A program made the position numbers and the translations under genes. A DNA stretch of 64,000 nucleotides from AC-32 sp963715575 (GTDB lineage: Bacteria; Actinomycetota; Thermoleophilia; Gaiellales; Gaiellaceae): the NCBI GenBank assembly GCA_963715575.1, contig OY970250.1:1550001-1614000 (forward strand), in the 5' to 3' direction. Shown piece after piece: positions 16,965-26,211 of this stretch. The notes under the pieces are model-generated. The model was not told the origin of the DNA. It ran no database searches and worked only from the letters and a program-made list of their open reading frames with translations. Numbering within the stretch: the stretch's first letter is position 1; every line of letters begins with the position of its first letter.

Positions 16965-18095
16965 GTGACTGCCGTCGACTGGGTCGCGCTCGGCCTGGTG
17001 CTGCTGACGGCGCTCGGCGGGGCGGTGCAGGGCTTCGTCTGGAGCGGGCTCTCGCTGGCCGGGCTGCTCGCGGGCGCGTTGCTCGGCGGGCGCCTGGTGC
17101 CCGTGCTGCTTTCGAACGGGACACACTCGCGGTACGCGCCGGTGGTCGCGCTGGTCGCCGCGATCGCGTTCGCCATCGTGTTCGAGGTGCTGGGCAGCAC
17201 GGTCGGGGCGTCGATTCGCAGCCGGCAGGCGCGCGGCGTGCGGGTGCTCGACTCGGCGGGCGGGGTCGTGGCCGGCGCCCTGATCGGCTTCGCGATCGTC
17301 TGGGTGCTCGGCGCGATGGCGCTGCAGCTGCCGGGCCAGACCGACCTCCGGCGCGCGGTGCAGCGCTCCTACGTGCTGCAGCGGCTGAACGAGATCGTGC
17401 CGCCGAGGTCGCTGCTGAACGCGCTGGCCCGCATCGACCCGTTCCCGAGCTTCGCCGGGCCGCCGCTGCCGACCCAACCGCTCGACCCGGGCGTGCTGCG
17501 CAAGCCGGGCGTGCGCGCGGCCGCGCCGAGCGTCGTGCGCGTGCTTGGGACCGCGTGCGGGCTCGGCGTCGAGGGCAGCGGCTGGGTGGCGGCGCGCGGG
17601 TTGGTGGTCACCGCGGCCCATGTGGTCGCCGGCGAGGACGACACGGAGGTCGTCACGCTCGGCGCCGGCGTGCTCGCTGCGCAGGCGGTCGCGTTCGACC
17701 CGCACAACGACATCGCCGTGCTGCGGGTCGACGACCTCGACGCCCCGCCGCTCGAGCTCAAGAACCCACAGCCCGGCGCGGCGATCGCGATCGTCGGGTA
17801 CCCGCTGAACGGGCCGCTCGACGCGAGCGCAGGCCGGGTCGGCGAGACCGAGACCGTGCTCGCGCAGGACGCCTACGGCCGAGGGCAGACGCGCCGCCTG
17901 GTGACGAGCCTGAGCGGGACGATCCGACATGGCAACTCCGGCGGCCCCGCCGTGGACTCCTCCGGCGCCGTGCAGTCGACGGTCTTCGCGGCCCGCGCGG
18001 CGGGCGGCGGCGGTTACGGCGTGCCGGCTTCGGTGGTGCGGCGCGACCTCGCCTCGGCGGGCGCGCCCGTCTCGACCGGCCCCTGCGTGCGCTAG
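16965..18095 (+). CDS. MarP-like membrane serine protease (CvpA-trypsin fusion)
   Basis: 376 residues. The N-terminal CvpA-type membrane domain (four helices, residues 5-125) is fused to a trypsin/HtrA-type periplasmic domain with triad His219 (VVTAAHVVAG), Asp249 (DPHNDIAVLRV) and Ser325 (RHGNSGGPAVD). Cys198 could pair with the Cys near the C-terminus, as in mycobacterial MarP (Rv3671c), which is needed for acid and oxidative resistance. GTG start. Convergent with the following gene (4-base overlap). Confidence 0.92.
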   Translation: MTAVDWVALGLVLLTALGGAVQGFVWSGLSLAGLLAGALLGGRLVPVLLSNGTHSRYAPVVALVAAIAFAIVFEVLGSTVGASIRSRQARGVRVLDSAGGVVAGALIGFAIVWVLGAMALQLPGQTDLRRAVQRSYVLQRLNEIVPPRSLLNALARIDPFPSFAGPPLPTQPLDPGVLRKPGVRAAAPSVVRVLGTACGLGVEGSGWVAARGLVVTAAHVVAGEDDTEVVTLGAGVLAAQAVAFDPHNDIAVLRVDDLDAPPLELKNPQPGAAIAIVGYPLNGPLDASAGRVGETETVLAQDAYGRGQTRRLVTSLSGTIRHGNSGGPAVDSSGAVQSTVFAARAAGGGGYGVPASVVRRDLASAGAPVSTGPCVR

Positions 18096-19900
18096 AAGAG
18101 GTCGAGCGCGGCTTCGGGCTGCTTGAAGGGCGGGATCACGTACACGCCGGCGACCTTCTCGCGCGCCTGCGCATACAGCTCCCGGGCCAGCGCCAGGCCC
18201 TCGGCGCCCGCGTTCGGGCCCGCCTGCTCGAGGCGCCGCTGGATCTCCTCGGGCACGACGATCCCCGGCACCTCGTTGTGCAGCCGCACGGCGAGCTGGT
18301 GGCTGCGGACGTAGAAGATGCCCAGCAGCACCGGCACCGGCCAGCCGCCGATCAACTCTTCGAAGCGGTCGAGGTAGGAGAGGTCGAAGAGGGCCTGCGT
18401 CATCGCGTAGCTGGCGCCCGCTTCGATCTTCCGGTGGAAGCGCTCGACCTCGGTCTGGAGGTCGTCCGCGGACGGGTTGACCGCCACGCCCAGGAAGAAC
18501 GAGGTCGGCGCGTCGATGCCCTTGCCGTTGTAGTCCTCGCCGCGGTTGAGCTGCGAGACGATCTGCGAGAGGCCGATCGAGTCGACCTCGTAGACGCCGC
18601 GTGAGCCCGGGTAGTCCCCGATCTCGGTCGGATCGCCGGTGACCGCGAGCACGTTGCGGACGCCTTCGGCGTGCGCGCCCAGGAGGAGGGACTCGAGTCC
18701 CATGATCGAGGCGTCGCGCGGCGTGACGTGCGGGATCGTCTCGATGCCGCAGTCGCGCTCTATCGCGACCGAGGCCATCAGCGCGTTGGCGCGGGCGCGG
18801 GCCATCGGATTGTCGTTGATGTCGACGAAGCCGACCTTGCCGGAGCGCTTCAGCTCCCGCGCGACCGCAAGCATCGCGTCGTAGGTGCCGCCTTTGGGCG
18901 GATCGAGCTCGACGCAGGTGACCCACTCTTGCTCGCGTAGCTTGCGCGCGAGCTCGGTCTCGTAGGCGCCGCGCTCGAGGTGCGGCTCGACGAGCTCGCG
19001 CTCGATCACGTCCAGCGGCGCGCTCGGCTTTCGCTCCTCCTCGACCGCGGAGGCGATCGCGGCGATCTCGAGCGGCGTCGTCCCGCAGCAGCCGCCGATC
19101 AGGCGCGCGCCGAGCTCACGTGCGTGCGCGGCGAACTCGGCGAAGTACTCGGGCGTGGCGTGCGGGTAGATCACGCGGCCGCCGCTCAGGCTCGCCAGGC
19201 CGACGTTGGGCAGCGCGGCCAGCGGCGGGCCGCCGTCGGAGCCCATCGCCTCGAGCGCGGCCAGCGCGGCGTGCAGGCCGGCGCCGTGGTTCGCGCCGAT
19301 CGCGGCCAGCCCGAGCGGCCGCAGGCGCGCGGCGGCGTCGGAGGCCGTCACGCCGGCCAGCGTCTCGGCGCCCTCGTCGAAGGTCAGCGTGGCGACGATC
19401 GGCAGGCTCGAGACGCCGCGCACCGCCTCGATCGCCGCCTCGAGCTCGTCGAGGTCGTAGAAGGTCTCGACCATGAACAGGTCGATCCCGCGGCCGTCCA
19501 GCAGGGCGGCCTGTTCCGCGAACAGCTCGCTGCGCTTGGCCGGTGGCACGGCCAGGTCGCCGAGCGGGCCGATCGAGCCGGCGATGAAGATGTCGCGGCC
19601 CGCCACCTCCCGCGCCTCGCGGGCCAGCTTTACGCCCGCGCCATTGATCCGCTCGAACTCGTCCTCGAGGTAGAGCTGCGAGAGCTTGCGCCGGTTCGCC
19701 CCGAAGGTGTTCGTCTCGATCAGGTCGGCGCCGGCGCGGATGAAGCTCGTGTGCAATGTCACGACGCTCTCGGGCGCGCGCAGGTTGGCCTCTTCCGGGC
19801 AGCGCAGGCGCGGCACGGCGCTCGTGACGAGCACGCCCATGCCGCCGTCGCCGACGACGATCGGGCCTTGCTCCAGACGGGCTTCGAAACGGCTGTTCAT
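18092..19900 (-). CDS. Bifunctional homocysteine S-methyltransferase / methylenetetrahydrofolate reductase
   Basis: 602 residues, the YitJ-type fusion. Residues 1-about 300 form the Hcy-methyltransferase barrel (GDGGMGVLVTS, ETNTFGANRRKL, GGCCGTTP with two zinc Cys). Residues 310-602 form the MTHFR barrel (VTCVELDPPKGG, VLAVTGDP, QALFDL). It would make methionine from homocysteine and reduce methylene-THF. The third zinc Cys, normally in an N-C pair near residue 235, reads GANHGAG, so His replaces Cys. A 230-base structured leader precedes it. Confidence 0.9.
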   Translation of the reverse strand: MNSRFEARLEQGPIVVGDGGMGVLVTSAVPRLRCPEEANLRAPESVVTLHTSFIRAGADLIETNTFGANRRKLSQLYLEDEFERINGAGVKLAREAREVAGRDIFIAGSIGPLGDLAVPPAKRSELFAEQAALLDGRGIDLFMVETFYDLDELEAAIEAVRGVSSLPIVATLTFDEGAETLAGVTASDAAARLRPLGLAAIGANHGAGLHAALAALEAMGSDGGPPLAALPNVGLASLSGGRVIYPHATPEYFAEFAAHARELGARLIGGCCGTTPLEIAAIASAVEEERKPSAPLDVIERELVEPHLERGAYETELARKLREQEWVTCVELDPPKGGTYDAMLAVARELKRSGKVGFVDINDNPMARARANALMASVAIERDCGIETIPHVTPRDASIMGLESLLLGAHAEGVRNVLAVTGDPTEIGDYPGSRGVYEVDSIGLSQIVSQLNRGEDYNGKGIDAPTSFFLGVAVNPSADDLQTEVERFHRKIEAGASYAMTQALFDLSYLDRFEELIGGWPVPVLLGIFYVRSHQLAVRLHNEVPGIVVPEEIQRRLEQAGPNAGAEGLALARELYAQAREKVAGVYVIPPFKQPEAALDLF

Positions 19901-20253
19901 GCGGGTTTGACTCTACTCGTGAAGTGAAGCGCAACGGTCAACCGTAAAAGGGTGATAGATCAAGCGACCGCCGCGGCGCAATACTCCGCCAGCAACATCG
20001 ACGAGCGCCCCACTGCGGCAGGGGCAGAGCGTCGAAAGCGGACGGGCCCGATGCGGCGAGGCCCGCCCGACACGGAAAGGGCCCGATGCGGCGCGGCCCC
20101 TCCGGAGATGTAACTGCGGCTCTCTCACGGGAGACTCAGGCGGGCCCGGGCGGCGGGCCCGCCTGATGTTTATGAAGCCCGCGCAGAGCACTCGGGCGTC
20201 GCCCGAGTCCTGCACGCTGCACGGTCGATCCGCTTGGTCTCCGAGGGAAACCC
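19901..20253 (-). other. Leader and terminator region between SDR and methyltransferase genes
   Basis: 353 bases, no gene. From the SDR end it holds two hairpins (20190-20208, 20137-20165). Closer to the methyltransferase start it holds a 15-base direct repeat GGGCCCGATGCGGCG (20044-20058 and 20079-20093), each copy followed by a C-rich partner that could pair with it. A leader this long before a methionine gene might be a riboswitch (SAM, SAH or B12 type), but I recognise no consensus. Confidence 0.45.
20137..20165 (-). terminator. Strong hairpin terminator downstream of the SDR gene
   Basis: 12-bp perfect stem CAGGCGGGCCCG / CGGGCCCGCCTG with a 5-base loop. A second palindrome ACTCGGGC-GTC-GCCCGAGT at 20190-20208 stands between it and the SDR stop. 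There is no T-run, as is usual in high-GC actinobacteria. Confidence 0.6.
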
Positions 20254-21006
20254 TCAGAGCCCGTGGAGGACGCGGCCCTCCATGCCGCCGGCGACCGTGA
20301 CCACCTGGCCGGTCACGTGGCCCGAGAGCACGTCTGAGGCGAGCACGACCACCTGCGCGGCCACGTCCTTGGGCTGGGCGACCTTCTCGAGCGCCATGGT
20401 CCGCGTCACCCGGCGCAGCGTCTCCTCGTCGAGTGAGCCGCGCGTCATCGGCGACTCCGTCCAGCCGGGACAAACAGCGTTCACGCGCGCGCGAGGCGCG
20501 ACCCGCACCACCTCGTTCTTCAGGCTCAGCAGGAGCCCGTGGGCGATCGCCGACTTCGCGGCCGCGTAGTCCGCGTGGCCCGCCTCGCCGAACAGGCCCG
20601 CGGTCGAGGCGACCAGCACCAGCGACCCGTGTCCCCGCTCCGCCACGCCGCGCAGGAAGCCGCGCGCCGTCAGGAACGTCGCGGTCAGGTTCGCGCGCAG
20701 CGTCTCCTCCCAGCGCTCGAGCGGGAGCTCCCAGACCGGCACGTCCTCCGCCGGCCAGACGCCCGCGACCACCGCGCACACGTCCAGCGGGCCGGCCTGC
20801 TTGAACAGCCGCTCGACCTCCGACTCCACGCGCAGGTCGGCGCCGGCCACCGCAGCCGCGCCAAGCGCCTTGGCCCGCTCACGCCCGAGGTGATAGTGGG
20901 CGACGACCTCGCAGCCCTCGGCCATGAACAGCCGCGCACACGCGCCGCCGATCCCGCCGGAGGCGCCGGTCACGAGCACACGCTTCCCTGCGAGCCCGGT
21001 GTCCAC
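20254..21006 (-). CDS. Short-chain dehydrogenase/reductase
   Basis: 250 residues, classical SDR: TGASGGIG (NAD(P) binding, residues 13-20), the NAG-equivalent VAGVW, the catalytic Ser in VLVASTAG and YAAAK (Tyr and Lys). The C-terminal VTVAGG is typical of FabG-like enzymes. Substrate unknown. GTG at 21006 gives a standard N-terminus; the upstream extension crosses the divergent promoter. Only 19 bases separate its start from that of the D-aminopeptidase gene, so the two may be co-regulated. Confidence 0.9.
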   Translation of the reverse strand: MDTGLAGKRVLVTGASGGIGGACARLFMAEGCEVVAHYHLGRERAKALGAAAVAGADLRVESEVERLFKQAGPLDVCAVVAGVWPAEDVPVWELPLERWEETLRANLTATFLTARGFLRGVAERGHGSLVLVASTAGLFGEAGHADYAAAKSAIAHGLLLSLKNEVVRVAPRARVNAVCPGWTESPMTRGSLDEETLRRVTRTMALEKVAQPKDVAAQVVVLASDVLSGHVTGQVVTVAGGMEGRVLHGL

Positions 21007-21025
21007 GACGTGCAAGGCTACAAGC

Positions 21026-21847
21026 GTGAAGGTCTTCATCATCAGCGACATCGAGGGCGTCGCCGGGATCGTCAAAGGCGAGCAGACCGGCCCGCCCCCA
21101 CACGGCGACTCGATGCTCTTCAACGAGGGCCGCAAGCTCTACACCGAGGAGATCAACGCGGCCGTGCGCGGCGCCAAGGCCGCCGGCGCGACCCAGATCG
21201 TCGCCATGGACTGCCACGGCGCGGGCGGCGGCTACACGTTCAACTCGCTCATCCCGGAGGAGCTCGACCCCGACTGCGAGTTCGTCGTCCAGGACCAGTG
21301 GACCGAATACACGGAGTTCCTCGAGCAGGGCGTCGACGGCGCGCTCTTCGTCGGCATGCACGCGCGCGCAGGGACGCCCGAGGGCGTGCTCAACCACACC
21401 GTCTCCGGCCCGAACTTCCAGAACCTCTGGTTCAACGGCACGCTCGTCGGCGAGACCGGCATCAACGCCGCGCTCTGCGGCACCTGGGGCTGCCCGGTGG
21501 TGCTGGTGACGGGCGACCAGGCCGCGTGCCTCGAGGGCAGCGAGCTGCTCGGCGACGGCCTCACGACCGTTCAGGTCAAGCGCGGCACCGGCGTCCTCAG
21601 CGCGCGCAACCTCGTTCCCTCCCGGGCGCGCGAGGCGATCGAGGCAGGCGCGAAGCAGGCGCTCTCCGACCTGAACGCCGTCAAGCCCTACGACCCCGGC
21701 CAGCCGTGCGAGATCAAGGTCGAGTACAAGTGGACCGACCCGGTCGCCAAGCTCCGCTACCGCCACGGCGTCGAGCTCGTCGACCCCCGCACGATCGTCT
21801 CCCGCGCCGACGACTGGTGGACGGCGTGGAAGCAGTTTTTCTTCTGA
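21026..21847 (+). CDS. M55 family D-aminopeptidase (DppA-like)
   Basis: 273 residues. Zinc peptidase that cleaves D-amino-acid N-termini. It opens MKVFIISDIEGVAGI (the SDxEG metal motif), then AMDCHGAGGGY, GMHARAG and LNHTVSG, which hold the remaining metal and catalytic residues of DppA. GTG at 21026 puts SDIEG at residue 7, as in the family. It starts a probable operon with the cyclodeaminase 7 bases downstream. Confidence 0.9.
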   Translation: MKVFIISDIEGVAGIVKGEQTGPPPHGDSMLFNEGRKLYTEEINAAVRGAKAAGATQIVAMDCHGAGGGYTFNSLIPEELDPDCEFVVQDQWTEYTEFLEQGVDGALFVGMHARAGTPEGVLNHTVSGPNFQNLWFNGTLVGETGINAALCGTWGCPVVLVTGDQAACLEGSELLGDGLTTVQVKRGTGVLSARNLVPSRAREAIEAGAKQALSDLNAVKPYDPGQPCEIKVEYKWTDPVAKLRYRHGVELVDPRTIVSRADDWWTAWKQFFF

Positions 21848-21854
21848 GCCGCCC

Positions 21855-22397
21855 GTGACCGACGCGCGCGAGCTCGCCGAGCAGATCTCCGCGGCGGACG
21901 CGGTGCCCGCGTCCGGTTGGGTGGCGGGCGTCTCGGCCTCCTTCGCCGCGGCGCTCGTGGCCAAGGCGGCCGGCCGCTCGGGGGGTTGGAGCGACTCGGC
22001 CGGCGCTCGCGCCCAGGCGGTCGACCTGCGCGACCGCCTGCTCGCGCTCGCCGCACAGGACGCGCAGGCCTACGAGACCGCGCTCGACGCGCTCGAGCGG
22101 CGCGAGCACGACCTCGCCGGCGCGCTGGCCTCGGCCGCCGACGCGCCCCTCGCGCTCGCCGAGGCCGCGGCCGACGTCGCGATCCTCGCGGCGGACGCGA
22201 CCGAGCGGGCCGACGGAGCCTCGCGCGCCGACGCGGCAGCCGCCGCCGCGCTGGCCGCCGGAGCCACGCGGGCCGCCGCCAAGCTCGTCGCGATCAACCT
22301 CTCGACCCAGCCCGGCGACGAGCGAATCGCGGCCGCCGAGCGGGCGGTCGAGGCCGCCGACGACGCTGCGCGCCAGGCGCTCGCTGCGGAGATCTAG
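21855..22397 (+). CDS. Cyclodeaminase/cyclohydrolase family protein
   Basis: 180 residues matching the C-terminal domain of formiminotransferase-cyclodeaminase (folate one-carbon metabolism): VPASGWVAGVSASFAAALVAKAAG corresponds to the PAGGSAAA start, then a long helical bundle with many Ala. Stand-alone copies are common. GTG start. It is squeezed between the D-aminopeptidase and antiporter genes and is probably co-transcribed with both. Confidence 0.78.
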   Translation: MTDARELAEQISAADAVPASGWVAGVSASFAAALVAKAAGRSGGWSDSAGARAQAVDLRDRLLALAAQDAQAYETALDALERREHDLAGALASAADAPLALAEAAADVAILAADATERADGASRADAAAAAALAAGATRAAAKLVAINLSTQPGDERIAAAERAVEAADDAARQALAAEI

Positions 22398-22419
22398 CAC
22401 CGCAGACTAGGCTCGGCAC

Positions 22420-23628
22420 GTGGGCGAGATCCAAGACTTCGGCCTGATCGTCCTGTTCGTCTCGGGAATCGTCTCGCTTGCGCTCCTCTCGAACAAGGTC
22501 AGCGAGCGCATCCCGCTCCCGGCGCCCGCGATCTTCCTGCTGGCCGCCGCCGTCACGGTGCACTTCTGGCCGAGCCTCGGACGCAAGCTCTCGGTGCTGG
22601 ACGTCGAGCGGCTGGCGGTCGTCGCGCTGATCGTGATCCTCTTCGACGGCGGCATCCGGGTCGGGTGGAAGCGCTTCCGCGTGGCCGCGGTGCCGATTAC
22701 CGTGTTGGGCGTCTTCGGCACCTTCACGACGGCCGCGCTGGTTGCCCTGGCCGGTCGCTACCTGTTCGACTTCAGCTGGACGGGCGCGGGCATCCTCGGC
22801 GCGGCGCTCGCGCCGACCGACCCCGCGGTGATGTTCTCGGTGCTCAGCAAGCGTGAGGTCGGCGGACGCACCGGGACGATCCTGGAGGGCGAGTCGGGCG
22901 TGAACGACCCGGTTGGGATCGCGCTGATGCTGGGGATGATCGAGTTCGCCACGCACGCGGACGCGTCGTTCTGGGTCGTGGTGCGCGAGTTCGTGCTCGA
23001 GATGTCCATCGGTCTCGTAGTCGGCGTCGCAGGCGCCTGGCTCGTGCTCCAGTCGATCCGGCGCATCGCGCTCGCGAATCCCGCGCTCTACCCGCTGCGC
23101 TGGCTCGCGGCCGCGGGGCTGATCTACGGCGCCGCCGCGGTCGCGCACGGCTCGGGCTTCCTCGCTGTCTTCGTCGCGGGAATCGCGATCGGGGACGCCC
23201 ACTACCCACGCCGGCGCGACGTCGAGCGCTTCCACACCTCGCTTGCAAGCCTCGCCGAGGTGGTCGTCTTCATCGCCTTCGGCCTGACGGTGAACAAGGT
23301 CAACCTCGAGCCGGTCTGGAAGGACGCGATCCTGATCGCGCTCGTGCTTGCCTTCCTGGCGCGCCCGTTCGGAATCGCGCCGCTCCTCGTCCCGCTCAAC
23401 CTGCGCCGGGGCGAGCGTGTGTTCGTGATGTGGAGCGGCCTGAAGGGAGCGGTCCCGATCCTGCTCGCCTCCTTCGCGCTGCTCGAGCGCGTGCCGGGCT
23501 CCGACCGGATCTACGGGATCGTGTTCGTCGTGGTGGCGTTCTCCGTGATCTTCCAGGGCAGCACCGTGCCCTTCGCCGCGCGCAAGCTGGGCATCCCGAT
23601 GCGGCTCGTCGATCGAGGCGACCCGTGA
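22420..23628 (+). CDS. CPA1 family Na+(K+)/H+ antiporter (NhaP-like)
   Basis: 402 residues, 12-13 membrane segments. The core ALAPTDPAVMFSVL and LEGESGVNDPVG hold the ND pair of CPA1 exchangers. There is no cytosolic RCK or TrkA_C domain, so it is a short form. Cation specificity cannot be read from sequence. GTG start. The stop overlaps the polymerase start by GTGA. Confidence 0.9.
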   Translation: MGEIQDFGLIVLFVSGIVSLALLSNKVSERIPLPAPAIFLLAAAVTVHFWPSLGRKLSVLDVERLAVVALIVILFDGGIRVGWKRFRVAAVPITVLGVFGTFTTAALVALAGRYLFDFSWTGAGILGAALAPTDPAVMFSVLSKREVGGRTGTILEGESGVNDPVGIALMLGMIEFATHADASFWVVVREFVLEMSIGLVVGVAGAWLVLQSIRRIALANPALYPLRWLAAAGLIYGAAAVAHGSGFLAVFVAGIAIGDAHYPRRRDVERFHTSLASLAEVVVFIAFGLTVNKVNLEPVWKDAILIALVLAFLARPFGIAPLLVPLNLRRGERVFVMWSGLKGAVPILLASFALLERVPGSDRIYGIVFVVVAFSVIFQGSTVPFAARKLGIPMRLVDRGDP

Positions 23629-24677
23629 TCGTCGCGCACCTCGACCTCGACGCGTTCTTCGCGGCGGTCGAGGAGCTGGAGACGCCGGAGCTGCGGGCGA
23701 AGCCGCTCGTGGTCGGCGGCGACCCGCATGGCCGCGGCGTGGTGGCGACGGCCAACTACGTGGCGCGCAGGTTCGGGATCCACTCCGCGATGTCGTGCGC
23801 TGAGGCCCTCCGCCGCTGCCCGCAGGCGGTCTTCGTCCCGCCGCGCAAGCGGCTCTACTCGGAGTACTCGCAGGCGGTCTGGAACGCCGTGCGCGAGGTG
23901 GTGCCGACCGTCGAGCGGACCGGGATGGACGAGGGCTACCTGGACGTGGGGGAGGTGGCCGCCGACTTCGGCCGCGCGCGGGCGGTAGCGGAGGCCGTGC
24001 AGGCGGCGGTGCGGGGCGCGACCAGCCTCTCGTGCTCGCTCGGCGTCTCCAGCTGCAAAGTGGTCTCGAAGATCGCCAGCGACCGGCGCAAGCCCGGCGG
24101 CTTGACCGTCGTGCCCGGCGGCCGCGAGGCCTGGTTCCTCGCCCCGTTCGACGTGCGCCGCCTGCCAGGCGTGGGCCCGCGAGCGGAGGAGCGTCTGCGG
24201 CGCGGCGGGGTCGAGACGATCGGCGACCTGGCCGCGCTGGAGGACGCGAAGCTGCGCACGCTGCTGCCGGGAAAGCTGGGGCCGCTGCTGCGCGACCGGG
24301 CGCGTGGGATCGACCCGCGGTCGCTCGAGCTCTCGACGGAGACGGTCTCGGTCAGCGCCGAGGAGACGTTTCCGCGTGATGTGGCCGAGGTCGAGCGGCT
24401 GCAGGAGGAGCTGCGCCGGCTCGCCGGGCATGTCGCCGAGCGCCTGGCGGCGTGCGGCCAGGCCGGCCGCACGGTCACGACGAAGGTGCGCTACCCCGAC
24501 TTCTCGATCCGCTCGCGCTCGACCTCGCTGCCGGTCGGCACCGACGACGCGGAGCGGATCTGGGAGCTCGCCTGCGCCTGTCTCGACCGCGCGCTGGCCG
24601 ACCGCCCCGGGGCGCTGCGGCTGGTGGGCGTGGGCGTCTCCGGCTTGGAGACGCACCGCCAGCTCGAGCTCGTCTAG
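23625..24677 (+). CDS. dinB: DNA polymerase IV (Y family)
   Basis: 350 residues. Translesion polymerase: palm motif HLDLDAFFAAVE (metal Asp), finger YSEYSQAVWNAV, catalytic pair in GMDEGYLDV, then SLGVSSCKVVSKIASD and the helix-hairpin-helix thumb LPGVGPRAEERL, followed by a little-finger domain. There is no evident C-terminal beta-clamp peptide. GTG at 23625 overlaps the antiporter stop; the longer upstream frame is antiporter shadow. Confidence 0.93.
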   Translation: MIVAHLDLDAFFAAVEELETPELRAKPLVVGGDPHGRGVVATANYVARRFGIHSAMSCAEALRRCPQAVFVPPRKRLYSEYSQAVWNAVREVVPTVERTGMDEGYLDVGEVAADFGRARAVAEAVQAAVRGATSLSCSLGVSSCKVVSKIASDRRKPGGLTVVPGGREAWFLAPFDVRRLPGVGPRAEERLRRGGVETIGDLAALEDAKLRTLLPGKLGPLLRDRARGIDPRSLELSTETVSVSAEETFPRDVAEVERLQEELRRLAGHVAERLAACGQAGRTVTTKVRYPDFSIRSRSTSLPVGTDDAERIWELACACLDRALADRPGALRLVGVGVSGLETHRQLELV

Positions 24678-24687
24678 CTCTTAGCGA

Positions 24688-24717
24688 CTTCTCACCCTGC
24701 CTTCAGTCTCTTCTCAG
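24688..24717 (+). promoter_or_regulatory. CTTCTCA direct repeats ahead of the ABC exporter
   Basis: CTTCTCA at 24688 and 24710, exactly 22 bp (two helical turns) apart, with a degenerate CTTCAGT at 24701. Direct repeats with 11-bp phasing are the usual target of OmpR-type regulators upstream of MacB-like operons. No such regulator is encoded nearby. Confidence 0.45.
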
Positions 24718-24740
24718 CGACCCCTGCTTCGCTTGAGGGC

Positions 24741-26201
24741 ATGACCTCTCTTACCTACATGCTCTCGGAGCTGCGGCGCCGCCGCGGCCGGACGCTGTTG
24801 ACGGCGCTCGGTCTCGGGATCGGCGTCGGGCTCGTGATCACCGTCAGCGCCCTTTCGAACGGCCTCGACAGCGCGCAGGCGAAGGTGCTGCAGCCGCTGA
24901 CCGGCGTCGGCACGGACATGTCCGTCACGAGGCCGCTGAAGATCTCGAGCTCGGGCGGCTTCCCGCAGCTGACGGCCAAGGAGCGCCAGGAGCTCCAGTA
25001 GGAAAACGGCGGCGGCCGGCTCGACTTCACCAAACTGAAGCCGGGCGCGAAGTTCTCCCGGGACGTCTTCAACTCGACCTCCCAGCTCAGCTTCCCGTCG
25101 AGCCAGGTGACGAAGGTCGCCTCGCTCTCGGGCGTGGGCGGCGCCGCCGGCGGGCTGACCCTGAGCGTCGCGCACATCACCGGCACCGTGCCCACGCAGA
25201 CCAGCCAAGGCGGCGGCTTCGGCGGCGGCCCCCCGCAAGGCGGCGGCAGGTTCGCCGGCCCCCGCGGGATCAACTTCTCGCTGATCACCGTCTCCGGCGT
25301 CGACCAGTCGAAGCCGGACCTCGGCGCGATCACCTCCGGCGAGATCACGAGCGGGCGCTACTTCTCGGCCGGCACCTCACGCGAGGCGATCCTGAATGTC
25401 AGCTACGCCCGTCGGAAGGGCATCGGCCTCGGCGACCAGTTCACCGTCGGCAGCAAGAAGCTCACCGTTGTCGGCCTCGCCGAGACGCCGATCGGCGGCC
25501 AGTCCGCCGACGTCTACGTGAAGCTCTTGCAGCTGCAGGCGCTGTCGGGCCGCGCCGGCCGCGTCAACACCGTCTATGTCCGCGCAACGAGCGCAGGCCA
25601 GGTCGACGCGGTCGCCAGGAACATCAAGGCGTCGGTCTCGGGCTCGTCGGTGACGACGGCGCAGTCGCTCGCGAACAGCGTCACGGGCTCGCTCAAGGAC
25701 GCAAAGAGCCTGACGGGCAAGCTCGGCATGGCGCTCTAGATCGTGGGCCTGCTCGGCGCGATCCTGATCGCGTCGCTGCTGACGCTCGCGTCCGTCTCGA
25801 AGCGCGTGCGAGAGCTCGGGACGCTGAAGGCGCTCGGCTGGTCGCGCTGGCTGGTCGTTCGCCAGGTCAGCGGCGAGTCGCTCCTGCAGGGCGTGCTCGG
25901 GGGCGTCTTCGGAATCGCGCTCGGACTCGCAGGCGCGGCGGCGATCACGGCGCTTGCACCGTCGCTCACGGCCACCTTTGCGAGCGCGGCGTCGTCCGCG
26001 TTCCGCGGCCCAGGGCCGTTCGGCCAGGGAGCAGTCTCGAATGCCGCCTCGACCACCGTCCACCTGTCGGCGCCGGTCTCGCTCGGCGTGATCGTGCTCG
26101 CGGTCGTGCTTGCCGTCCTCGCAGGGCTCGTCTCGGGAGCCGCGGGCGCACTGCGCGCTTCACGGCTGCGACCGGCCGACGCCCTGCGCCACATCGACTG
26201 A
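24741..26201 (+). pseudogene. MacB/FtsX-like ABC permease with two in-frame TAG codons
   Basis: One continuous frame of 486 codons. N-terminal helix (RRRGRTLLTALGLGIGVGLVITVSALSNG), an extracytoplasmic MacB_PCD domain (Gly-rich, 25000-25700), then three C-terminal helices with the FtsX signature KRVRELGTLKALGWSRWLVVRQV and a RPADALRHID end. Amber codons stand at 24999-25001 (after KERQELQ, where a Lys or Gln would fit) and 25737-25739 (inside the second membrane helix). There are no frameshifts. TAG is used as a normal stop elsewhere here. Either two nonsense mutations, base errors, or readthrough. Confidence 0.8.
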
Positions 26202-26211
26202 AGGAGGAACG

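Noticed and set aside
24999..25739. Pyrrolysine or stop-codon reassignment for TAG
   Set aside because: Several intact genes here end in TAG (for example 14531, 8655), and no Pyl genes are visible.
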